Shown: positions 13,702-19,483 of the stretch, one piece after another | Layout of the letters: each line of letters opens with the position of its first letter | How positions within the stretch are numbered: the stretch's first letter is position 1 | Origin: RGIG3009 sp045596745 | GTDB lineage: Bacteria > Bacillota > Clostridia > Oscillospirales > Acutalibacteraceae | Direction: 5' to 3' | Length of the DNA: 19,483 nt | NCBI GenBank assembly: GCA_045596745.1 | Contig: JAZODA010000031.1 | Span: 1 to 19,483 of the forward strand | Notes under the pieces: generated by a model | Told to the model about the DNA's origin: nothing | The model's input: only the letters and a program-made list of their open reading frames with translations | Database searches by the model: none | Position numbers and translations under genes: made by a program

Positions 13702-15081
13702 ATGAACCACATCCAAATCGCCGACACGACGCTCTGCCCTCAGAGCAGTGCTTACAGCTTCAAAGAGAAGCTGGAAATTGCGCGTCAGCTGGAAAATCTC
13801 CATGTGGATATCATTGAATTGCCGCAGATTGCCGGTGGAAAAGCGGATACGCTGCTCGTGCGTACCATCAGCGCTTTTGTCAAGGAGAGCATTTTGTCGG
13901 TTGCTGCCGGTCTGACGGCAGAGAGCATCGACGATGCCGCTGCGGCTCTGAACAACGCGGCTCACGCGCGTATTCGTATCGAGCTGCCGATGTCGGCTGT
14001 GGGTATGGAATATACCGCGCGCAAAAAGCCTGCCGCTATGCTGGATTGGGTGGGCAAAGCGGTTGCTGCCGCTGCTGCCAAGTGTGCGGATGTTGAGTTC
14101 TGCGCGGTAGACGCCACCCGTGCGGACAAAGTGTTCCTGAAGCAGGCGCTTACCGCAGCCGTGGAAGCCGGTGCAAAGACGGTCAGCCTGTGCGACAGCA
14201 CCGGCGAGATGCTGCCGGATGATTTTGCCGCTTTTGTGGCGGATATGACCGCGGATGTCAATGTGCCTGTTGCGGTGCGTTGCGACAACCAGAACGGTCT
14301 CGCCATCGCCCAGGCGATTTTGGCGGTGCGCGGCGGTGTGGCGTGCGTCAAGACGGACGTTCCCGGCAACACCGTTCCGCTGGAAGGCTTTGCTGCGATG
14401 ATTAAAAACTGCGGCAATACGTATGGCTTCTCCAGCCGCATTCGTTATACGCAACTGCACCGCACCATCAACCAGATTAACTGGGTGGCGGATAAGTCTA
14501 AGTCGGCAACCTCTTCGGTGGCGGGTTCCGCTGCTGAGGACGCGGGCATTCATCTGGATGCCAAGGACGACAAGGATGTCGTTGTTGCGGCGGCTGCCAA
14601 GCTTGGCTACGATTTGTCCGACGAGGACCAGACCAAGGTGTACGAGGAATTCTGCCGTGTGGCGGAGAAGAAAAACGTTGGCGCCAAGGAACTGGATGCC
14701 ATCATCGCCAGCGTGGCACTGCAGGTGCCGGCAACCTATAAGCTGGAAAACTATGTTATCAACACCGGCAGCGTGATGGCTGCCAGCGCGCAGATTACGC
14801 TTGTTCACAACGACAAGGTGGTGCAGGGTATTGGCACCGGCGACGGCCCGATTGATGCGGCATTCCGCACCATCGAGCAGATTATCGGTCAGCACTTCGA
14901 AGTGGATGATTTCCAGATTCAGTCGGTTACTGAGGGTCGCGGCGCTGTGGGTAGCACGCTGATCAAGCTGCGCTCCGGCGGCAAGCTGTACTCCGGCAAC
15001 GGTATTTCCACCGACATCATCGGCGCGAGTATCCGTGCCTATCTCAGCGCTGTTAACAAGATCGTCTACGAGGAGGCGTAA
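13702..15081 (+). CDS. 2-isopropylmalate-synthase-like protein with degenerate active site and intact LeuA domain
   Basis: Starting at ATG 13702 behind AAAGGAG, the 459-residue protein aligns with 2-isopropylmalate synthase (DTTL at 8-11, EKLEIARQLENLHVDIIEL, CDSTGEM at 164-170, GIHLD near 282). The residues that make the synthase work are gone: the LRDG motif reads LCPQ (11-14), so the catalytic Arg and metal-binding Asp are missing; the metal motif HCHND reads RCDNQ (193-197); and the NGIGERAGN loop is shortened to VPGNT. The C-terminal leucine-binding regulatory domain (about 347-459; GTGDGPIDAAF, EGRGAVGST) looks complete. It is therefore probably not a synthase but a leucine-binding pseudoenzyme or an enzyme with changed chemistry. 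It sits behind a Leu T-box and 3 bases before the ligase fusion gene. The reading frame is open back to 13537, but that stretch is leader RNA. Confidence 0.85.
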   Translation: MNHIQIADTTLCPQSSAYSFKEKLEIARQLENLHVDIIELPQIAGGKADTLLVRTISAFVKESILSVAAGLTAESIDDAAAALNNAAHARIRIELPMSAVGMEYTARKKPAAMLDWVGKAVAAAAAKCADVEFCAVDATRADKVFLKQALTAAVEAGAKTVSLCDSTGEMLPDDFAAFVADMTADVNVPVAVRCDNQNGLAIAQAILAVRGGVACVKTDVPGNTVPLEGFAAMIKNCGNTYGFSSRIRYTQLHRTINQINWVADKSKSATSSVAGSAAEDAGIHLDAKDDKDVVVAAAAKLGYDLSDEDQTKVYEEFCRVAEKKNVGAKELDAIIASVALQVPATYKLENYVINTGSVMAASAQITLVHNDKVVQGIGTGDGPIDAAFRTIEQIIGQHFEVDDFQIQSVTEGRGAVGSTLIKLRSGGKLYSGNGISTDIIGASIRAYLSAVNKIVYEEA

Positions 15082-15084
15082 CCC

Positions 15085-17598
15085 ATGAAATTCTCTTTTT
15101 CAACTAAGGGCTGGCATAACAGCACCTTTGAAGAGTTCTGCGATATTGCGCAGGATATCGGATTTGAGGGTATCGAGCTTCACAACATTCACAACCGTCT
15201 GTTCACCGAAAAAGACGGTGCGTTTCACGATTATGCAGCGGCCGCAACCATGCGCCGTTTGTATGAGAAGAAGTTGCAGATTCCCTGCATCGATGCCATC
15301 GGCGACATCGCCGATGCGGCGTCTGTTGCCGCTTGCGAGGCCGAGATTCTGCAGTGTATGGAAATCGCCCGCAACCTGAAGATTCCCGCTGTGCGCGTTC
15401 GCGCCGAGGCGAAAGCCAACGAGGAAGAGGCCGTGGAAACGGTGTACGCGCTGCTTTCCAAACTGCTTCCTGCGGCCGAGGAAAACGGTGTATCCATTTT
15501 GGTGGAAACGGCCGGCTTGTTCGTCAGCACTGCCAAACTGCGCGATTTGCTGGGTCGCTTTGCTTGCGATCATCTGGCGGCACTGTGGAATATGGCAGCG
15601 GCGTACCTCGGTGCAGGCGAAGACCCCGATGATATCATCAAAAACCTCGGTGCGTATGTGCGTCACGTGCATATCAACGATGCTGTCAAACGCGATGGCA
15701 CCGTGGAATATTGCCTGCTCGGTGAGGGCGAACTGCCGATTGCCGATATGATGCTGGCACTGCGTTCCGTTAACTACGACGGTTTCATTTCGCTCGTGTG
15801 GGATCCCGCCTGGTGCGAGGAACTCGACGATATGGAGATTATTTTCTCCCAGTTCGTATCGTATATGAAACCGTTCGGCGATACCTCCCGCAACAAGAAA
15901 GCGCTCTATTACAACCGCGCACATACCGGTAAGTACGTTTGGGAAAAGGACCGCCTCATCGATGCGACCTTCTCGGACGTGCTGGATCGTATGGTGGAGG
16001 AATTCCCCGACCAGTATGCGTTTAAGTACACGACGCTGGACTACACGCGCACCTACAGCGAGTTCCGCGACGATGTGGATGAATTCGCCCGCGTGCTGAT
16101 TGCGATGGGCGTTAAGGCCGGTACTCATGTGGCAGTGTGGTGCTCCAACGTGCCGCAGTGGTACATTGCGTTCTGGGCAACGGTGAAGCTTGGTGCGGTG
16201 CTGGTTACTGTCAACACGGCGTACAAGATTCACGAGGTTGAGTACCTCCTGCGTCAGTCGGACACCCATACGCTGGTGATTACCGAGGGCGCTAAGGATT
16301 GCCACTACGGCAAGATTATTGCCGAGTTGTGTCCCGAACTGGATACGCTCAAGCCCGGCAAACCGCTGCACACCCGCCGTCTGCCGTTCCTGCGCAACGT
16401 CATTACGGTCGGCTTCCGTCAGAAGGGCTGTCTGGAATGGAACGAAAGCCTCGCGCTGGCAGAACAGGTTCCGGTGGAAGAGGTTTATCGTATGGCCGCG
16501 GCGGTGAACAAGGATGATGTCTGCAATATGCAGTACACCTCCGGCACCACCGGCTTCCCCAAGGGCGTTATGCTGACGCACTACAACGTCGTTAACAACG
16601 GTAAATATATCGGCGACCATATGGATTTGTCCACGGCAGACCGTATGATGATTCAGGTGCCGATGTTCCACTGCTTCGGTATGGTGTTGTCGATGACGGC
16701 GTCTATGACGCACGGTACGACGATGCTGCCGTTGCCGTACTTCTCGCCGAAACCGGCGCTCGCTTGTGTTCACAACGAGCATATCACCGCGTTCAACGGC
16801 GTGCCGACGATGTTTATTGCGATGATGCAGCACGAGGATTTCGAAAAGACGGATTTCTCCTATATGCGTATCGGTATTATGGCAGGCGCCAACTGCCCGG
16901 CTGACCTGATGAAGAAGGCCACGCAGGTTATGAATATGAAAGAAATCGTCTCGGTGTACGGTCAGACCGAAGCGTCTCCCGGTTGCACGATGAGCAGTTA
17001 CTACGATTCGCTTGAAGTGCGTACCGAGACGGTCGGCAGCGCGTTTGCTCACGTGGAATGCAAGATTGTCGACCCCGAGACGGGCGAGGATTGCCCCGAT
17101 GGCGTCAACGGCGAATTCGTGGCGCGTGGCTACAACATTATGAAGGGTTATTACAAGATGCCCAAGGCCACGGCGGGTGCGATTGATGAAAACGGTTGGC
17201 TGCACACCGGCGACCTGGCTTGCCGCACGCCGGAAGGCAACTACCTCATCACCGGTCGACTCAAGGATATGATCATCCGCGGCGGTGAGAACATTTATCC
17301 CAAGGAAATCGAAGAGTTCATCTACACCTGCCCGAAGGTCAGCGACGTTCAGGTTATCGGCGTGCCGGACGAAAAGTACGGCGAAGAGATTATGGCTTGC
17401 ATCATCCTGAAAGAGGGCGAGACCATGACCGAGCAGGAAATGAAGGATTACGTCGGCGCCAATATGGCGCGTCACAAGGTGCCGCGTTACATCGATTTTG
17501 TGGATAGCTTCCCGATGAACGCCGCCGGTAAGATTCTCAAGTACAAGATGCGCGTAGCCGCCGAAGAAAAAATCAAGGCGATGAACGCGAAAGGCTAA
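15085..17598 (+). CDS. TIM-barrel (sugar isomerase/AP-endonuclease-2-like) + acyl-CoA ligase fusion
   Basis: This 837-residue protein has two parts. Residues 1 to about 265 resemble the xylose-isomerase-like TIM barrel: FSTKGWHNSTFEEFCDIAQ, LVETAG (Glu141), HVHINDA (194-200) and LLGEGELPI. Two of the four usual metal ligands are changed: the Asp of the WD..H motif is Asn169 (with Ala172 for His), and the last Glu is Val238 in FISLVW. Residues about 290-837 are an ANL ligase of FadD type: YTSGTTGFPKG (484-494), YGQTEA (625-630), HTGD (707-710), GRLKDMIIRGGENIYPKEIEE (724-744) and Lys816 in NAAGKILK, all intact. It probably activates a carboxylic acid to its CoA thioester; the Leu T-box suggests isovalerate (inference). 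It belongs to a different ligase subfamily from the two HTH-cupin fusions. GAGGAGG (15070-15076) lies inside the upstream gene, so translation is likely coupled. Confidence 0.9.
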   Translation: MKFSFSTKGWHNSTFEEFCDIAQDIGFEGIELHNIHNRLFTEKDGAFHDYAAAATMRRLYEKKLQIPCIDAIGDIADAASVAACEAEILQCMEIARNLKIPAVRVRAEAKANEEEAVETVYALLSKLLPAAEENGVSILVETAGLFVSTAKLRDLLGRFACDHLAALWNMAAAYLGAGEDPDDIIKNLGAYVRHVHINDAVKRDGTVEYCLLGEGELPIADMMLALRSVNYDGFISLVWDPAWCEELDDMEIIFSQFVSYMKPFGDTSRNKKALYYNRAHTGKYVWEKDRLIDATFSDVLDRMVEEFPDQYAFKYTTLDYTRTYSEFRDDVDEFARVLIAMGVKAGTHVAVWCSNVPQWYIAFWATVKLGAVLVTVNTAYKIHEVEYLLRQSDTHTLVITEGAKDCHYGKIIAELCPELDTLKPGKPLHTRRLPFLRNVITVGFRQKGCLEWNESLALAEQVPVEEVYRMAAAVNKDDVCNMQYTSGTTGFPKGVMLTHYNVVNNGKYIGDHMDLSTADRMMIQVPMFHCFGMVLSMTASMTHGTTMLPLPYFSPKPALACVHNEHITAFNGVPTMFIAMMQHEDFEKTDFSYMRIGIMAGANCPADLMKKATQVMNMKEIVSVYGQTEASPGCTMSSYYDSLEVRTETVGSAFAHVECKIVDPETGEDCPDGVNGEFVARGYNIMKGYYKMPKATAGAIDENGWLHTGDLACRTPEGNYLITGRLKDMIIRGGENIYPKEIEEFIYTCPKVSDVQVIGVPDEKYGEEIMACIILKEGETMTEQEMKDYVGANMARHKVPRYIDFVDSFPMNAAGKILKYKMRVAAEEKIKAMNAKG

Positions 17599-17601
17599 CA
17601 A

Positions 17602-17633
17602 AAAAGAAGCAACGCGCGAGCGTTGCTTCTTTT
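17602..17633. terminator. Bidirectional intrinsic terminator between convergent genes
   Basis: A perfect 14-bp stem pairs 17602-17615 with 17620-17633 around the tetraloop GCGA. Four Ts end the plus-strand arm and four As begin it, so it can serve both the ligase fusion (plus) and the hydrolase gene (minus), whose stop codon begins at 17637. Confidence 0.92.
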
Positions 17634-17634
17634 C

Positions 17635-18327
17635 TTATTGGCAGATAAATTCGAAAAACGGGAGCAGCGTATCGTCCGGTTCGGGATGGAACTGTACGCC
17701 GATGCCTTGCTTGCCGTATTCGATGATTTCGATGGTGCCGTCCTCGGCATAGCCCGAAACGGTGAGCTTGTCCGACGGATTCTCGGCACGATAGCGGTGT
17801 GCGGTTACGGCGTGGATGACATCCTTGCCGAGAAGCTCGTGAGCGTAGGTGTTCGGCACAATCTTGACAGGATGCTTGCAAGACTCCAAATCGTCACGCA
17901 AAAAGCCTTTGGCGTGGCCTTCTACCCCGTTCAGGGACACGAAATCCTCACCCTGATGAGCAGCGTATAACTCCGCAATGTCACCGACATAGCCGGTCTT
18001 TTCAATGTAATCGGCCAGGCCGAAATACCGATACATCAGCTGCATTCCCATACAAATACCGAGATAGCGCTTGCCGTGAGTGAAGGCATATTCCGCCACC
18101 TGGTAGTGATACGGCCACATTTTGGTGCCACCGCACACCAAAAAGGCGTCCATCTCGTCCAGCACTTCTTCGGGAATCCGCAAGCCGTCCTTCGGCAGCA
18201 GACCGAACGGCATACCGCCGCATTCGTAAATGCGTTTGGCGTAGCTGTTTCCGAAATGGTAAAAGTCTTTGTTGGTCTGGTCGGTATCCCACAAAAAGGC
18301 AGGAGAGACGATGCCAATCTTTTTCAT
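17635..18327 (-). CDS. Class I glutamine-amidotransferase-like gamma-glutamyl hydrolase (peptidase C26)
   Basis: The 230-residue protein is a class I glutamine-amidotransferase-like hydrolase. It has the oxyanion segment LVCGGTKMWPYHY (63-75), the nucleophile elbow GICMGMQ with Cys92, and GVQFHPE with His214 and Glu216, giving a full Cys-His-Glu triad. This resembles gamma-glutamyl-gamma-aminobutyrate hydrolases (PuuD-like) and related gamma-glutamyl peptidases that act in the cytoplasm. The substrate is uncertain because no putrescine or polyamine genes are nearby. The ATG (complement of 18325-18327) follows GAGGTG at 18340-18335 and its own promoter. It is not part of the T-box units; it converges on them. 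Confidence 0.9.
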   Translation of the reverse strand: MKKIGIVSPAFLWDTDQTNKDFYHFGNSYAKRIYECGGMPFGLLPKDGLRIPEEVLDEMDAFLVCGGTKMWPYHYQVAEYAFTHGKRYLGICMGMQLMYRYFGLADYIEKTGYVGDIAELYAAHQGEDFVSLNGVEGHAKGFLRDDLESCKHPVKIVPNTYAHELLGKDVIHAVTAHRYRAENPSDKLTVSGYAEDGTIEIIEYGKQGIGVQFHPEPDDTLLPFFEFICQ

Positions 18328-18360
18328 TGCATCACACCTCGTTTAAGTGAATATGGCTAT

Positions 18361-18389
18361 ATTATACAGCGGAAAAGGCAGAAAATCAA
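18361..18389 (-). promoter_or_regulatory. Sigma-A promoter of the hydrolase gene (minus strand)
   Basis: On the minus strand, TTGATT (18389-18384) and TATAAT (18366-18361) are 17 bases apart. The start codon lies about 34 bases beyond the -10 box. Confidence 0.82.
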
Positions 18390-18403
18390 TAGAAAATACC
18401 CTC

Positions 18404-18432
18404 TTGCTTTTTTGAATATTTTGCAGTACAAT
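18404..18432 (+). promoter_or_regulatory. Sigma-A promoter of the antiporter gene
   Basis: TTGCTT (18404-18409) and TACAAT (18427-18432) have a 17-base spacer. It is divergent from the hydrolase promoter, with only 14 bases between the two -35 boxes, so a regulator bound here could affect both genes. Confidence 0.65.
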
Positions 18433-18472
18433 ATGTCCGTTTGGTAAATTTATTGTAAAAGGAAGTATCGTT

Positions 18473-19474
18473 GTGCTGTTATCTGTTTCTGTAGCACTGT
18501 TGGCAGGTTTGCTGATGACGCGGTTGTTCAAACCGATGAAATTGCCGTCGGTGACGGCGTATCTGATTGCCGGTGTTCTTGTCGGTCCGTATTGTCTCGG
18601 CAGCTTCGGCATCTCCGGTTTAGGCTTTGCGAACGAAGAAGCTGTCGGCGCGCTGTCGCTGGTTTCCGAAGTGGCACTTGGTTTTATCGCTTTCGCAATC
18701 GGTAATGAATTTCGTGTCAGCGATCTGAAAAAGACCGGTAAGCAGGCGCTGGTTATCGGTGTGGCACAGGCGTTGGTGGCAACGCTGCTCGTGGATGTGT
18801 GCTTGTTCGGTGTGCATCTGCTGATTCCGGATAAACTGACGATGCCGCAGGTTATCACGCTGGGCGCAATTGCGACCGCGACAGCGCCTGCCGCAACGCT
18901 GATGGTCGTTCGCCAGTACAAAGCGAAAGGTCCGCTGACAAAGCTGCTGTTGCCCATCGTGGCGTTGGATGACGCTGTGGGTCTGGTGGTGTTTGCCGTG
19001 TCGTTCGGTATCGCCAAAACGATGGTCAGCGGTAATTTGGATATGGTGTCGGTGCTTGTCAACCCGCTTATCGAGATTGCCTGCTCGTTGTTGCTCGGTG
19101 CTTTGATGGGTTGGGTGCTGACGCAGCTAGAAAAGCTGTACAACTCCAATACCAACCGTTTGAACTTGACGATTGGTATCGTGTTTCTGACGGCATCGCT
19201 GTCGATGCTGGATTTCCACATCGGTGCGGTTCACATTCAGTTCTCTTCGCTGCTGGTGTGTATGATGCTGGGTACAGTGTTCTGCAACATCTGTCCGCTG
19301 TCGCACGACCTGATGGCGGCTTCCGACAAATGGACGTCTCCGCTGTTTGCGCTGTTCTTTGTTATCAGCGGTGCGGAACTGGATCTCGGCGTGTTCACCG
19401 ACGTTGCGATTGTGGGTATCGGTGTGGCATACATCATCTCTCGCTCGCTCAAGTCGGAGGCCAAGCGGTCTTAG
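18473..19474 (+). CDS. Cation:proton antiporter (Na+/H+ exchanger, CPA2/KefB-like), apparently shortened at the C-terminus
   Basis: The 333-residue membrane protein has about ten hydrophobic segments and CPA2 signatures: YLIAGVLVGPY (30-40), the unwound-helix motif ATATAPAAT (134-142) and the ion-binding pair Asp166-Asp167 in VALDDAVGL. Such proteins exchange Na+ or K+ for H+ across the cell membrane. GTG 18473 is the start because AAAGGAAG (18459-18466 region) lies at normal spacing and no better ATG exists. The protein ends with SRSLKSEAKRS just after the segment GIGVAYIISRS, where family members usually continue with a GKxxGA motif and one or two more helices. The window ends 9 bases after the stop, so a frameshift, a sequencing error at an edge, or a true truncation cannot be told apart. 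Confidence 0.82.
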   Translation: MLLSVSVALLAGLLMTRLFKPMKLPSVTAYLIAGVLVGPYCLGSFGISGLGFANEEAVGALSLVSEVALGFIAFAIGNEFRVSDLKKTGKQALVIGVAQALVATLLVDVCLFGVHLLIPDKLTMPQVITLGAIATATAPAATLMVVRQYKAKGPLTKLLLPIVALDDAVGLVVFAVSFGIAKTMVSGNLDMVSVLVNPLIEIACSLLLGALMGWVLTQLEKLYNSNTNRLNLTIGIVFLTASLSMLDFHIGAVHIQFSSLLVCMMLGTVFCNICPLSHDLMAASDKWTSPLFALFFVISGAELDLGVFTDVAIVGIGVAYIISRSLKSEAKRS

Positions 19475-19483
19475 GAAGACAAG

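Noticed and set aside
13702..15081. Functional leuA (2-isopropylmalate synthase)
   Set aside because: General similarity and the LeuA domain suggest it, but the Arg/Asp of LRDG and both His of HxH are missing, so normal synthase activity is unlikely.

Overview
The window looks like chromosome of an anaerobic Gram-positive bacterium of the class Clostridia, probably an Oscillospiraceae/Ruminococcaceae-type gut or rumen organism. This is an inference from near-consensus sigma-A promoters, three T-box leaders, AGGAGG-type ribosome binding sites, intrinsic terminators and a ferredoxin-dependent 2-oxoacid oxidoreductase. There are no rRNA or tRNA genes, insertion sequences or CRISPR arrays that I can see.

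Layout. Positions 1-3640 hold four ordinary, apparently unrelated genes: an ADP-ribosylglycohydrolase (visibly AT-richer than the rest and closed by a strong terminator), a small P-loop kinase-like protein, a lipoprotein carrying four DnaJ-type CxxCxGxG zinc-finger repeats, and a CapA-like protein without a signal peptide. Positions 3659-17633 hold three consecutive transcription units, each starting with a sigma-A promoter and a T-box riboswitch. Unit 1 has an ATC (Ile) specifier and encodes one XRE-HTH + cupin + acyl-CoA ligase fusion. Unit 2 has a GTA (Val) specifier and encodes a paralogous fusion, a ParA/CobB-like ATPase, the four subunits of a 2-oxoisovalerate-type ferredoxin oxidoreductase (delta, alpha, beta, gamma) and a branched-chain aminotransferase. 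Unit 3 has a CTG (Leu) specifier and encodes a 2-isopropylmalate-synthase-like protein that has lost its catalytic metal motifs but keeps the leucine-binding domain, followed by a TIM-barrel + acyl-CoA ligase fusion. The end of the window holds a convergent class I glutamine-amidotransferase-like hydrolase and a divergent cation:proton antiporter whose C-terminus looks cut short.

How the genes may work together. T-boxes switch genes on when their cognate tRNA is uncharged, that is, in amino-acid starvation. Three acyl-CoA ligases under Ile, Val and Leu T-boxes, with one shared oxidoreductase and one shared aminotransferase, fit a biosynthetic route: branched short-chain acids (2-methylbutyrate, isobutyrate, isovalerate) are activated to acyl-CoAs, reductively carboxylated to 2-oxoacids with reduced ferredoxin, and transaminated to Ile, Val and Leu. 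Reductive carboxylation of branched acids is established physiology in rumen anaerobes; the specific gene set, its three-way T-box control and the sensor-like domains fused to or paired with each ligase are what appear new here. The substrate assignments and the sensory role of the extra domains are inference.
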